Below, piece by piece: positions 27,882 through 37,208 of a stretch of DNA of 64,000 bases. The DNA comes from Crateriforma spongiae. Its GTDB lineage: Bacteria > Planctomycetota > Planctomycetia > Pirellulales > Pirellulaceae. The notes below the pieces were generated by a model. The model searched no databases. It worked only from the letters and a program-made list of their open reading frames with translations, and was not told the origin of the DNA. The stretch lies in contig NZ_JAAXMS010000001.1 of assembly GCF_012290005.1 (NCBI RefSeq), positions 682,001 to 746,000 on the forward strand. The letters are read 5' to 3'. Made by a program: the position numbers and the translations under genes. Position 1 is the first letter of the stretch. The number at the start of each line of letters is the position of its first letter.

Positions 27882-27974
27882 GGGTAACGCCCGCCGGTGA
27901 TCTCTGCGCGTACGTTGAGGCCACCGCCGATCACGGGGAAGCACTGACTGGTTCGGACGTCGTCCTGAAATGGA

Positions 27975-28001
27975 CAGGGGCAATCCTTTAAGATTGTCCT
28001 G
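27975..28001 (+). repeat. Inverted repeat before the S9 peptidase gene
   Basis: CAGGGGCAATC and GATTGTCCTG can form a ten-pair stem with one bulged G and a six-base loop (CTTTAA), 37 bases before the start. No T run follows, so it is either a weak terminator for the sulfatase gene or part of a leader. Confidence 0.3.
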
Positions 28002-28037
28002 CTGACCTTCAGTCCGACTTCCCTGTGTGAGTGAATC

Positions 28038-30173
28038 ATGACTAAACAACGATGGCGGGTCGCCTTTGGATGGCTTGTCCTATGGCCGGTGCTTTCCGCC
28101 GGTACCTTGCAGGCCCAGTCAGAAGGCCGCGGATCCCAATCTGGCGAACTGCGTCGCTTCAGCCCCGCGGATGTCGCAAAGCTGCGTTACGTCACTGATG
28201 CGAAACCGTCACCCGACGGATCGCAGGTGGCTTACCTATTGTCGGTGCCACGTCGTCCGATGAGCGACGACAATGGTCCCGCTTGGACCGAGTTACATGT
28301 GGTCGATCGTGACGGGCAAACACGTCCGTTTGTGACCGGCCACGTCAACGTGTCGTCAACGTCATGGAGCCACGACGGTTCGGCGATCTATTTCGTCGCC
28401 AAACGAACGGGCGATGATCACAGCGCGTTGTATCGCATCGCCGTGGATGGCGGTGAAGCGGTTCGTGTGCTAACGCACGAGACGGGAATCGGATCTTATT
28501 CCCTTTCTCCCGACGGAGAATCGATCGCGTTCCTGGCCACCAAACCCGTCCCTGAGGACGAACGGAAATTGCGTGATCAGGGGTTCGATCAAGAAATCTA
28601 CGAGGAAGATGTATCGGCGACGTTGGTGTGGTTGTCCAAGTTGCCTTCGGTCAACGAGGTCCTGAACGGCACGGATGATGCGCAAGCAAAACCGCTGGAA
28701 TTGCCTGGGTCTGCGTCGCAGATCCACTTCAGCCCGTCAGGCAAAGAATTGGCGGTGGTTCTGGCGCCGACGCCGTTGATCGACGATCACTACATGGCCA
28801 AAAAAGTTCACATCGTTGATGCGGAATCGGGCCAAATCGTTCGTGAGATTGAACACGTCGGAAAGTTGGGGCAAGTGGCATGGAGCCCCGATGGAAAAAG
28901 CTTGGCGTTGGTCGGCAGCGCGGATATCCATGATCCCCACGAAGGCCGTTTGGTGATTGCCGACGTCGTTTCGGGTGACGCGGATCAACCGGCGATTCGC
29001 GATCTGATGCCGGAAGACGATTCGCACGTCGAATCGATCGCCTGGATCGACGACACCACCCTGGTTTACTCGGCCGCCGAAGGTGTGTCGTCGCGTTTGG
29101 GAACGGTCACGATCGATGGCCAGCGTACCGACTGGATCGAACCCGGCGATGAATTGGTCATTGACGCCATGACAAAGGCGGCCGAGGGCATGTCTTTCGT
29201 CATTGTCGGTGAATCCGCCAATCATCCTCCCGATGTGTTCGTCGTTGAAAAACAAGGCGATGCACCGGAGCGTTTGACGGTATCGAATCCGTGGCTATCG
29301 GAAATGCGTTTCGCACGCCAAGAACCGATCCGATGGACCGCCGCCGACGGTTTGGAACTGGAAGGCGTGCTGATGTATCCGCTGAACTATGTCGAAGGCC
29401 GGCAGTATCCGACGATCATGTACGTCCATGGTGGTCCGGAATCGCACGAATCCAACGCGTGGTTGACCAGCTATGCACGGCCCGGTCAAACGGCTGCGGC
29501 CATGGGCTTTGCCGTTTTTTATCCGAACTATCGCGGCAGCACCGGTCGCGGTGTCGAATTCTCGATGATGGGCCAGGCGGATGCGGCCGGAAAAGAGTTT
29601 TCCGATCTGATCGATGGAGTGGACCATTTGATTGACATCGGAATCACGAAACCCGATGCGGTGGGAATCACCGGTGGATCGTACGGTGGTTTTGCGTCGG
29701 CCTGGGGCACGACGTATTACTCGGATCGCTTCGCCGCTAGCGTGATGTTTGTGGGGATCAGCGACAATGTTTCCAAGGTCGGGACGACTGATATTCCCGA
29801 GGAAATGTTCTTGGTGCACCATCGAAAGCGTTTATGGGATGACTGGGATTACTTCCTAAAGAGCAGCCCCATCTATCACGTGCAAAAGAACCAAACGCCG
29901 ACGCTGATTTTGCACGGAAAAAACGACCCACGTGTCCATCCGTCCCAGTCGCTGGAATTGTTCCGGCATCTGAAGACGCTGGATCAGGCGCCGGTGCGTT
30001 TGGTGATGTATGAAGGCGAAGGTCACGGTAATCGCAAAGCCGCGGCACGGCTGGACTACAACCTGCGGATGTTACGCTGGATGCAAGAATTCCTGCAGAA
30101 AAAATCCAAAGCCTCGCCGCCGCTGAAAATTGATTATCAGGCGGCACTTGGCGAAGATTCGTCGGATCCGTAA
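28038..30173 (+). CDS. Secreted S9-family prolyl oligopeptidase/acylaminoacyl-peptidase-like protein
   Basis: A 711-residue exported serine peptidase. The N-terminus is a signal peptide (basic MTKQRWR, hydrophobic core, cleavage near LQAQS). Residues 40-430 form a beta-propeller with repeated blades (SPDGSQVAYL, SPDGESIAFL, SPSGKELAVV, SPDGKSLALV). The C-terminal alpha/beta hydrolase domain has the nucleophile S548 in GGSYGG, acid D630 in KNDPRVHP and H663 in GEGHGNRK. Such enzymes trim short peptides in the periplasm. It follows the sulfatase gene by 156 bases and converges with the KDG-kinase gene, with only 12 bases between stops. Confidence 0.9.
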   Translation: MTKQRWRVAFGWLVLWPVLSAGTLQAQSEGRGSQSGELRRFSPADVAKLRYVTDAKPSPDGSQVAYLLSVPRRPMSDDNGPAWTELHVVDRDGQTRPFVTGHVNVSSTSWSHDGSAIYFVAKRTGDDHSALYRIAVDGGEAVRVLTHETGIGSYSLSPDGESIAFLATKPVPEDERKLRDQGFDQEIYEEDVSATLVWLSKLPSVNEVLNGTDDAQAKPLELPGSASQIHFSPSGKELAVVLAPTPLIDDHYMAKKVHIVDAESGQIVREIEHVGKLGQVAWSPDGKSLALVGSADIHDPHEGRLVIADVVSGDADQPAIRDLMPEDDSHVESIAWIDDTTLVYSAAEGVSSRLGTVTIDGQRTDWIEPGDELVIDAMTKAAEGMSFVIVGESANHPPDVFVVEKQGDAPERLTVSNPWLSEMRFARQEPIRWTAADGLELEGVLMYPLNYVEGRQYPTIMYVHGGPESHESNAWLTSYARPGQTAAAMGFAVFYPNYRGSTGRGVEFSMMGQADAAGKEFSDLIDGVDHLIDIGITKPDAVGITGGSYGGFASAWGTTYYSDRFAASVMFVGISDNVSKVGTTDIPEEMFLVHHRKRLWDDWDYFLKSSPIYHVQKNQTPTLILHGKNDPRVHPSQSLELFRHLKTLDQAPVRLVMYEGEGHGNRKAAARLDYNLRMLRWMQEFLQKKSKASPPLKIDYQAALGEDSSDP

Positions 30174-30185
30174 CGGCGCGTTGGC

Positions 30186-31283
30186 TTAGCGGACGACGCG
30201 AGCGCTGCCACCGCTTTTTAGCTTTTCGACTTCTTTCAAACTGGCCATCGACGTGTCACCCGGTGTCGTCATGGCCAGTGCCCCGTGGGCGGCACCATAC
30301 TGGACGGCTTCGGCGGCATCGCCGGTGGACAAAAAGCCATAGATCAGGCCGCTGGCAAAGCTGTCGCCACCGCCCACACGGTCCAAGATTTCCAGATCTT
30401 CGTACTGTCGTGACTGATGAAACTGGCCGTCGTGCCAGACGATCGCACTCCAGTCGTTGATCGATGCTGTTTTCACGCCGCGCAAGGTTGTCGCGGTCGC
30501 TTTGAAGTTGGGGAATTCGGCGGTGGCACGCTCGATCATCTTTTTGAAATTGGTGACGTCCAGCTTGCTAAGGTTTTCGTCCACCCCGTCGACTTCGAAT
30601 CCCAGGCAAGCGGTGAAGTCTTCTTCATTACCAATCATCACGTCGACGTGCTGGGCAATCTTACGGTTGACGTCTTGGCATTTGGCGTGGCCGCCGATGG
30701 CCTGCCACAAGGATGGGCGGTAGTTCAGGTCATAGGAAACGACGGTCCCATGGCGGTGTGCTGACTGGACCGCTTCCAAAACAACCTCGGGCGTGGTTTC
30801 GCTAAGCGCCGCATAGATGCCGCCGGTGTGGAACCAACGAACGCCTTGTTTGCCGAACAAGTCGTCCCAGTCGATGTCCCCGGGTTTCAACTGGCTTGCC
30901 GCCGTGTTACCGCGATCGGCCGCGCCAACGGCACCACGTACGCCGAACCCACGTTCGGTGAAATTCAGTCCGTTGCGGACGGTGCGCCCGACTCCGTCAT
31001 AGTCGAACCATTGCACCCACTGCGTGTCCACGCCGCCGGTCAGCATGAGGTCTTCCACCAAGCGACCGATCGGATTGTCGGCCAACGCGGTGACGATCCC
31101 CGTGTTTAAGCCGAAGCAGCGACGCAACCCGCGGGCGACGTTGTATTCGCCGCCGCCTTCCCACGCTTGGAATTGCCGTGTCGTATGGATGCGTCCCTCA
31201 CCGGGATCCAGCCGCAGCATGACTTCGCCAAGCGATACCAAGTCATACCGGCACTGATCAGCGGGACGAAGATTGATACTCAT
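30186..31283 (-). CDS. kdgK: 2-dehydro-3-deoxygluconokinase, PfkB family
   Basis: A 365-residue ribokinase-fold sugar kinase. The N-terminal SLGEVMLRLDPGEGRI and EGGGEYNVARGL segments match KDG kinases. The C-terminal ATP/catalytic motif is VGGGDSFASGLIYG with the base aspartate. It phosphorylates 2-keto-3-deoxygluconate to KDPG, the substrate of the aldolase encoded just upstream in the same direction (74 bases apart). It is the last gene of the uronate cluster. It is somewhat longer than the usual 310-340 residues because of inserts around residues 105-140. A different 2-keto-sugar substrate remains possible. Confidence 0.88.
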   Translation of the reverse strand: MSINLRPADQCRYDLVSLGEVMLRLDPGEGRIHTTRQFQAWEGGGEYNVARGLRRCFGLNTGIVTALADNPIGRLVEDLMLTGGVDTQWVQWFDYDGVGRTVRNGLNFTERGFGVRGAVGAADRGNTAASQLKPGDIDWDDLFGKQGVRWFHTGGIYAALSETTPEVVLEAVQSAHRHGTVVSYDLNYRPSLWQAIGGHAKCQDVNRKIAQHVDVMIGNEEDFTACLGFEVDGVDENLSKLDVTNFKKMIERATAEFPNFKATATTLRGVKTASINDWSAIVWHDGQFHQSRQYEDLEILDRVGGGDSFASGLIYGFLSTGDAAEAVQYGAAHGALAMTTPGDTSMASLKEVEKLKSGGSARVVR

Positions 31284-31357
31284 GTCGATCGTTCAGCGAA
31301 TGGAAAAGAGTTGGAGGAGTTACTCGTGGGGGTGGAAAAACAGTCCGGGCTGCATAT

Positions 31358-31990
31358 TCAGCTTGGGTTTGCCAACGTCACCGCTTCGGCGACCAATCGT
31401 TCCACCGATTCAAAGTCGGATTGCGTGATACGGTCCCGTGGCACCATCCAGCTGCCACCACACGCCAGCACGGATGCCAGTTGCAGGTAGTCCTTGAGGT
31501 TGGCGGGCGAAATGCCACCGGTCGGAATGAAGCGGACATGATGATAAGGAGCCGAAACCGCCTTTAGCAGTTTGACGCCGCCCACCGCTTCAGCGGGAAA
31601 GAACTTCAGTGTGTTCAGTCCCAAGTCCAATCCCATTTCGATGTCCGATGGATTGCTGACACCTGGAAAGACGGGAATGCCTTTATCCAGCGCGTGGCGA
31701 ACGACCTTGGGATTCAGACCCGGCGAAACGATAAAGGACGCACCGGCATCCTGTGCTTGGTCGACTTGATCGGTCGTCAGCACGGTTCCGGCACCGACAC
31801 ACAAATCGGGATTTTCCGCCATCCGTCGAATGCTTTCCGCCGCCGCGTCGGTGCGGAAGGTGACCTCGGCGATGGGCAGACCGCCGCTGACCAATGCCCG
31901 GCCCAGCGGCTCGGCATGGCCGGCGTCCTGCAGCACGATCACGGGAACCAAACGGTGTTTTTCGATGACATCCTGGGGGACCGTGGCCAC
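31358..31990 (-). CDS. eda: KDPG/KHG aldolase
   Basis: A 210-residue class I aldolase of the Entner-Doudoroff type. The catalytic glutamate is E42 in AEVTFRT and the Schiff-base lysine K129 in TLKFFPAEAVGG; the phosphate-binding RFIPTGGIS segment is present. It splits KDPG into pyruvate and glyceraldehyde-3-phosphate. The start appears to be GTG at 31990; no ATG lies nearby upstream in frame and no clear Shine-Dalgarno site is visible. With KDG kinase on one side and the SDR gene on the other, it forms the lower end of uronate degradation. Confidence 0.92.
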   Translation of the reverse strand: MATVPQDVIEKHRLVPVIVLQDAGHAEPLGRALVSGGLPIAEVTFRTDAAAESIRRMAENPDLCVGAGTVLTTDQVDQAQDAGASFIVSPGLNPKVVRHALDKGIPVFPGVSNPSDIEMGLDLGLNTLKFFPAEAVGGVKLLKAVSAPYHHVRFIPTGGISPANLKDYLQLASVLACGGSWMVPRDRITQSDFESVERLVAEAVTLANPS

Positions 31991-32076
31991 TGCAAAAACC
32001 TATGGTGATTCGTAGAAGGAGTGAGGCAATCTAAATGGTGCGGAGGCTGATGTTTGCGTCGGGTGCCCGCGGTGAC

Positions 32077-32883
32077 TTACAGACGTGGGATCGTCAGTCC
32101 GCCGTCGACATGAATGACCTGTCCGGTGCTGTAGGCGAAATCGCCGCGTGCCAAAGATGCGACAACGCGACCGGTGTCCTCTGGATATCCCCACCGCGGC
32201 GTCACACAGATGCCGTCACGGATCAGACGGTCGTACTTATCGGTCACGGTCGCCGTCATGTCCGTCTTTGTGATACCGGGGCGTACTTCAAAGACCGGAA
32301 TGTTGTGTTCGCCCATTCGTGCGGCGAACAGTTGTGTCATCATTCCCATGCCCGCTTTGGCCAAGCAGTAGTCGCCGCGATTGGTTGACACCATGGTCGC
32401 GGAGACACTGCCGACGTTGATGATGCAGCCTTGGTAATCGGCGTCGTTCGACTTTTGCCGGACCATCCAAGCGGCGACACGACTGGTCAGAAGGTAGGGC
32501 CCCTTCAAATTGGTCCCCATGACGAACTCGTATGACTCTTCGTCAGCTTCCAACAAATCCTTGCGTTCTTTGGGCGCGACGCCGGCGTTATTGACCAGGA
32601 CATGGATGCCACCGAAAGCTTCTTCAATGCCGTCGGTGATCATCTGGTGTGTCTGTGTTGATGCAATATCACCGGCAAAATATTGCACTGCAGGCGACTG
32701 TTCCTTCAGCCCATCCAAGACGTCGGCGACTTGTTCGGCCGGACGCATGCCATTGATCGCTAGTGCGTAGCCCTCATTGGCAAGAGCTTTGGCGATTCCC
32801 AGGCCGATGCCACGGGTGCCGCCGGTGATCAACGCGACCCTGGGAGGGGTTTGGACTTTCGACTGGCTCACGACGGCAGGCAT
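32077..32883 (-). CDS. SDR-family oxidoreductase, possibly KduD-like
   Basis: A 268-residue short-chain dehydrogenase. The cofactor motif is TGGTRGIGLGIAKAL; the NNAG motif, the serine in NVGSVSAT and YxxxK as YCLAK form the active site. The C-terminal YSTGQVIHVDGG is standard. It overlaps the GH88 gene by 16 bases, pointing to coupled expression. In uronate pathways a dehydrogenase of this class (KduD) reduces 2,5-diketo-3-deoxygluconate to KDG, which fits the neighbours. However, SDR substrate specificity cannot be assigned from sequence, and no KduI isomerase gene is present in the window. Confidence 0.82.
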   Translation of the reverse strand: MPAVVSQSKVQTPPRVALITGGTRGIGLGIAKALANEGYALAINGMRPAEQVADVLDGLKEQSPAVQYFAGDIASTQTHQMITDGIEEAFGGIHVLVNNAGVAPKERKDLLEADEESYEFVMGTNLKGPYLLTSRVAAWMVRQKSNDADYQGCIINVGSVSATMVSTNRGDYCLAKAGMGMMTQLFAARMGEHNIPVFEVRPGITKTDMTATVTDKYDRLIRDGICVTPRWGYPEDTGRVVASLARGDFAYSTGQVIHVDGGLTIPRL

Positions 32884-34256
32884 CCATAAAACGTGTAATT
32901 GGTGACCGCATCGTCGGCCAAGCGTTGTACGTACAAGGCCAATTCACGCAGGTGATAATCACCCCACATGCAAGATTGGCCGTTTGCGATCGATTGGCCT
33001 TCGGCGACTTCGTCCCAGCCGCGGGGTTGGTGATAAATGCTATGCAGCAACAGCCCTTGATGATCGTTGCTGGTGCTGAGGTACGGTTCCTGCAGCAGAT
33101 TGGCGGTCACGTGAAGTCCAGCTTGTCGGTACTTGGCGGCATCATGGTCGCCGCGTTTCTGCAGAAGATCCCCCAAACGCAGAAGCCCCTGGGCCGCGAT
33201 GGCGGCCGCCGAACTGTCCACGGGTTCCCACTGATTGAACGGGTCGGCGGGTTGGTTCAAGTAATCGCCCAGCCGGTGAAGTTGCGGCGCGCCGGTGTCC
33301 CAATAAGGGATGCCGCAAGTGGGAGTGTTGTTCAGATAGAAGTCGCACGTCTGGCGAGCCGAATCCAGCATCATGGATTCGGCGTTTTGCAATTCCGATG
33401 AATCAATGTTCGAAGACGCCAGAACATCCCGCACGAATTCCAATTGTTCGGCGTACCCCAACATGGCCCAGGACAATCCGCGAGTCCACGTCGTTAACCC
33501 CGAAAAGCCCTGTTGGGAACTGGGGCATCGGAATGAACCGTCGTTCAAGTTGAAAACCGCTTCATGCGCGGTGCGTCCGGGAACGTCGTAATGATCGCGA
33601 CCGGTTCCGTGATAGACATTGTATTTGTCGGTTGTTCGGATGTGCGTCAGTGCGCGGCCGGCCAACGAAATCGGTTGGTCACCTTCGCCCATCAACACGT
33701 GTCCCAGCGCGTGGCCGACCATCAAAATCCGGCAAGATCGGATGGTATCGATGAACAGCGAATGGGGGCCATTGAAGGAATAGACATAGCCTTCGCTGGG
33801 CGAAAGCTGTGTCCAACGTGAAGCCTGGACGGCCGCCGACGTTTTCAACGCCAGTTCATAAAACCTGATTTCCCAATCCGAGGCTTGGATCCGGTTCTCG
33901 CGGCACAGCCGCAGCAAGTTCCCGTAGGTGGATAAGTTGTTGAACCCATGGTCGTGAACGCCGACATGACTGACATGCGTCGCCATTCGATCGACCGTGT
34001 TTTCGCGGCCGATCTTCAAGAAAGCGTCGTCGTCGGTTGCATCGTATTGCAGTACAGATGACCCGTAGACGAAACCTTCGGTCCATTCGGTCCAGCCGCG
34101 TGTGGTGTACCGACCGCCGATGGTGAAGACGGGCGTACCCTGAGATTTGTCGTAATCGTTTTCCAGGCTTTCCAGTTTCGCGGCGGACGATTCCCACATG
34201 CGTTTGATTGCGGGCAACAGCGATTCTGGTGTCACGGACGGGTCGGGAATGATCAT
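32868..34256 (-). CDS. Unsaturated glucuronyl hydrolase (GH88)
   Basis: A 462-residue alpha/alpha-barrel protein. The two family aspartates are visible as D102 in VHDHGFNN and D170 in LFIDTIRS, with TEGFVYGSS and YNVYHGTGRDHYD lining the site. GH88 enzymes hydrate and release 4,5-unsaturated uronic acid from oligosaccharides left by polysaccharide lyases. No signal peptide is seen, so it acts in the cytoplasm on imported disaccharides. It is longer than the approximately 375 residues of the Bacillus enzyme. It overlaps the SDR gene; its product would feed the SDR, kinase and aldolase steps. Confidence 0.85.
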   Translation of the reverse strand: MIIPDPSVTPESLLPAIKRMWESSAAKLESLENDYDKSQGTPVFTIGGRYTTRGWTEWTEGFVYGSSVLQYDATDDDAFLKIGRENTVDRMATHVSHVGVHDHGFNNLSTYGNLLRLCRENRIQASDWEIRFYELALKTSAAVQASRWTQLSPSEGYVYSFNGPHSLFIDTIRSCRILMVGHALGHVLMGEGDQPISLAGRALTHIRTTDKYNVYHGTGRDHYDVPGRTAHEAVFNLNDGSFRCPSSQQGFSGLTTWTRGLSWAMLGYAEQLEFVRDVLASSNIDSSELQNAESMMLDSARQTCDFYLNNTPTCGIPYWDTGAPQLHRLGDYLNQPADPFNQWEPVDSSAAAIAAQGLLRLGDLLQKRGDHDAAKYRQAGLHVTANLLQEPYLSTSNDHQGLLLHSIYHQPRGWDEVAEGQSIANGQSCMWGDYHLRELALYVQRLADDAVTNYTFYGCLPS

Positions 34257-34497
34257 CGATACAGGAGATGAGTGAACGAGGGCCGGTGCGACATTGATGG
34301 GCCGTCCGATACGGCAGCCCTAACGCGGGCTGGACGCCAAGCTTTGGCAGCGTCACCCCGATGGGACGGCGGAGTGGCCCTGGCGAGAAGGCGACCGGTC
34401 AAGATCATGCATCAAACCGCGGCGGATGACCAGTCGGCGTCCGTTGCCCAACTCCCCAGGGCCGGCGATGAAGCGATCGTGTGTCGCCAATGGGGAT

Positions 34498-35469
34498 CTA
34501 ACTGCGATAGCGTTCCAGTCGGTACAGATCTTCGTCGGTCGATGTCGCGCCGGCGTTCTGGCAAATCCTTGCGGCGAATTGGATCGCCTGATTCAAGCAG
34601 GCATCCATCGATTGACCGGACAACAGGCCGTCAATAGTGGCCGCGGCGAACGCATCGCCCGCACCCACCGTGTCGACCATCTTGGCCAGTTTCGGGGCCG
34701 GAACGAACACGCGGGAATCCGGAGAGACGGCGAATGCGCCGTGCGGCCCACAGGTCACAAAAAACGTCCGACAATTCCAACGGTCACGCAGGCGGGCGAC
34801 CGCTTCAGAAACTTGTTGATGAAACTCAGGCGACTCCGGTGCAATCGCCTGACCCGTCATTGATGAAAGTTCTTCATCATTCAGCTTGAAAAACGTGGCG
34901 TCCCTGGCAATGCAGTCGACCACATCATCACGCACCCATGGCGGCCGCATGTTGATGTCGATGAAGCGGTACGTTCCGTTCGACTGGACCCACGATCGCA
35001 AGATGTCCATGGACTCGGGGCGACGCCAAGCGAGCGTTCCCAGGTACAACAAACAGGGATCGGGGGGCCGGACGGCCATGTCGCTCGGGGCGTCAATAAA
35101 GTCATACGCCACCGGGTACACCAAATCGTAATCGGGGGTGCCGTTGGTCAATGTGACTTTGACGATGCCGGTTTCCCGGTCATCGCTGCGGACCACACCG
35201 TCGGTGTTCATGCCCCATTGTTTCAGCTTGTCGAAAATCAGTTCGCCACGATCGTCGTTTCCGATTTTTGAGACGAAGACGGGATCGCGTCCGAATCCAC
35301 GCAAGTTCCAGGCGACGTTCAGTGGGGCGCCGCCGACGATATTGCGACCGTCGGGAAATGAATCAATCAGAGCTTCACCGACGATCACCGGTCGCAAACC
35401 GGTTGGGATTCCCAAGTTGTCTTGATGGGACGCACGCGCAGCGTCGGTCGAATCGGACGGTTCAGACAT
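34498..35469 (-). CDS. PfkB-family carbohydrate kinase, fructokinase-like
   Basis: A 323-residue ribokinase-fold kinase. The substrate-binding N-terminus is VGEALIDSFPDGRNIVGGAPLNVAWNL (only part conserved), and the C-terminal ATP/catalytic motif is VGAGDAFAAATIDG. The GGAPLNVA pattern is typical of fructokinases. It lies 241 bases upstream of the GH88 gene on the same strand and may be part of the same transcript or separately expressed. Whether it acts on fructose, or on another ketose from the uronate branch, is not decidable. Confidence 0.82.
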   Translation of the reverse strand: MSEPSDSTDAARASHQDNLGIPTGLRPVIVGEALIDSFPDGRNIVGGAPLNVAWNLRGFGRDPVFVSKIGNDDRGELIFDKLKQWGMNTDGVVRSDDRETGIVKVTLTNGTPDYDLVYPVAYDFIDAPSDMAVRPPDPCLLYLGTLAWRRPESMDILRSWVQSNGTYRFIDINMRPPWVRDDVVDCIARDATFFKLNDEELSSMTGQAIAPESPEFHQQVSEAVARLRDRWNCRTFFVTCGPHGAFAVSPDSRVFVPAPKLAKMVDTVGAGDAFAAATIDGLLSGQSMDACLNQAIQFAARICQNAGATSTDEDLYRLERYRS

Positions 35470-35580
35470 GCCGTAACAATCGGGTCAATGGATAGTGGAT
35501 CGCGACGGTGCCATCCTACCCGTTGTCGTTGATCCGTTGCAGGACTCGCGTCGCCAAGCCGCATCCGGTCGGCTGTGGCA

Positions 35581-36420
35581 TCACGCCGCGCGGCGGGAAC
35601 TGGTTTGTGGATGCGATTGGGTTGGTGGCACGCCGACCATCGTCCGCAGCAAACGCTGGACCGCCGCGACGGGGCCCGGCTTTGCAATCACGGTGTCGAT
35701 CCCGGCATCGCTTGCGGCTTGGATTTGCTGCGGTGATGCCATTGCCGTCATCCACCCATGGCGAGCAGTCGATCGCGTGCACCGGCTGGCCTGTCGGATG
35801 CGGGTACGCCAGGTCGCGACGTCGGTGGGGGCCGCCAAGCTGTCGTCCCACAGGCAAAGGTCGATGTTTCGGACCGAGGTGGATTCAACGTTGTTGGCCC
35901 AGCAAACGCTGTGGCCATCGGCGGCAACCAAGTCCATCCAATGATCAGCCGTGGTCAAGCAATCGGCCAGCACCAAAACGGCGGCGCGTCGATTCGGTCC
36001 AATTCCGGTATCATTCGTTGCGTCGTCCGCGGCCAACGCACTGGTTTCGGGTGTTTGGGACGTCCAGTGTTCTTGCAAGCGATCAGCGGCGATCCGCCAA
36101 GACATCGGGACCGTGTTCGGGTCGCGCCGCGCCGATGGCACCGTTTGGCACAGTGACGTGTTGACGATCCAACGCTGAGCCGACGGATAGGCGTCCGCGA
36201 TTGTCGAAAGAGTGGCCGCGTCCATCTCGCCCGACTTTGATTTGACGATCATGACCAGGCGGACCGATGCCGCCGGACGATCAACGGCGTCTTGCAAATC
36301 GGAACGATACGCCACTTGTGGACAAACGTGTTCGGCAACCGTCGACAGACGTTGGACTTCCACACGACGGCGTGGACCGATCCACAGCAGCGTGCCGGGG
36401 TTGGTGGTTGAACGAGGCAT
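35581..36420 (-). CDS. Uncharacterised protein with a degenerate receiver-like C-terminal domain
   Basis: A 279-residue soluble protein with no recognised family. The last 120 residues have the alternating pattern of a response-regulator receiver: VLVLADCL, then NIDLCLWDD, MTAMASPQQIQAASDAGIDTVIAKP and a closing helix. The lysine-proline near the end matches the conserved KP of receivers. The usual acidic pair after the first strand is reduced and the phosphoacceptor position is uncertain, so it may not be phosphorylated. The N-terminal half is likewise alpha/beta and may be a second degenerate copy. AAGGAG lies ten bases before ATG 36420 and four before an in-frame GTG at 36426, so either start is possible. 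It follows the HTH-EIIA gene by about 100 bases. Confidence 0.55.
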   Translation of the reverse strand: MPRSTTNPGTLLWIGPRRRVEVQRLSTVAEHVCPQVAYRSDLQDAVDRPAASVRLVMIVKSKSGEMDAATLSTIADAYPSAQRWIVNTSLCQTVPSARRDPNTVPMSWRIAADRLQEHWTSQTPETSALAADDATNDTGIGPNRRAAVLVLADCLTTADHWMDLVAADGHSVCWANNVESTSVRNIDLCLWDDSLAAPTDVATWRTRIRQASRCTRSTARHGWMTAMASPQQIQAASDAGIDTVIAKPGPVAAVQRLLRTMVGVPPTQSHPQTSSRRAA

Positions 36421-36518
36421 CGCCACAAATCTCCTTACGAGCGGCGGACGGTTGGATCATCGATGTCGTTTCATTCGTTTCGACACGGCGTTGGGCAATG
36501 CACTGCGTCGGCGGCCGA

Positions 36519-37208
36519 TCAGCTTTCAAAATCCACGATCGATTGCCAAGCCTGATCGGCAGAGGTTGCGGACCGAAGATGAGCAAGGAAGTCCGGCTGA
36601 GAGACCAAACGGCTGAGCTTCGCGAGAATACGAAGGTGAGCCGAGTCGTTGTAAGAGCAAATCAGGAAGAACACGTCGGTCAATTGGCCACGGCCTGAGG
36701 AGAAGGGGATGCCGGCCGAACAGATGCCCAGGGCTAGGACCGATTCGGCAAGGATCGACGTTTGGGGACGACGCGGGTGCAGCAAAGCGACGCCACAATC
36801 CAGAGCGGTGGGATGCAGTTCTTCGCGTGTCTTGACCGCTTCGGACATCGCCGCAGCATCCCACAGGTATCCCGATGTCGCCGCCAGATCGCACATGGAC
36901 CGGATCACACTGCTTCGCGTTCGCGCCTGTAGCGGGACTGCGATGTTGCTGGGCGGGCAAAGCTGCGACAACGTGGCATCGCCCGCGTCGCCGTGGTTGC
37001 GTTCCAGCAACGCTTCGACTTTGTCCAGTTCATCGTCGTCGCTTAGCCCGATCCGTTCCTCCAGCCAATGGTGGATTTCCGCTTCGTTGAACTGCCACTG
37101 GCCGCCGACTTTGCGACCGGGCAATTTGCCGCGGTTGGCCATCTTGTTGACTTGAGCCGGCGTCAGGTGCAAGTACTCGGCAAGTTTGTCGACATCTAGG
37201 ACGTCCAT
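36519..37208 (-). CDS. Helix-turn-helix (excisionase type) fused to PTS EIIA (Ntr-like) domain
   Basis: A 229-residue fusion. Residues 1-52 (MDVLDVDKLAEYLHLTPAQV, then GKLPGRKVGGQWQF and HHWLEE) form a MerR/excisionase-type DNA-binding helix-turn-helix. Residues 75-229 look like a mannitol/nitrogen-type PTS IIA domain; the phosphoacceptor is H144 in GVALLHPR, followed by GRGQLTDVFFLICSY and a C-terminal helix. The frame stays open to 37559, but MDVLDVD is the natural family start and the upstream extension is unlike a protein. It suggests a transcription factor controlled by phosphotransfer from an EI/HPr-type relay. No PTS permease is encoded nearby. Targets are unknown; the divergent surface-protein gene and its own operon are candidates. 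Confidence 0.75.
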   Translation of the reverse strand: MDVLDVDKLAEYLHLTPAQVNKMANRGKLPGRKVGGQWQFNEAEIHHWLEERIGLSDDDELDKVEALLERNHGDAGDATLSQLCPPSNIAVPLQARTRSSVIRSMCDLAATSGYLWDAAAMSEAVKTREELHPTALDCGVALLHPRRPQTSILAESVLALGICSAGIPFSSGRGQLTDVFFLICSYNDSAHLRILAKLSRLVSQPDFLAHLRSATSADQAWQSIVDFES

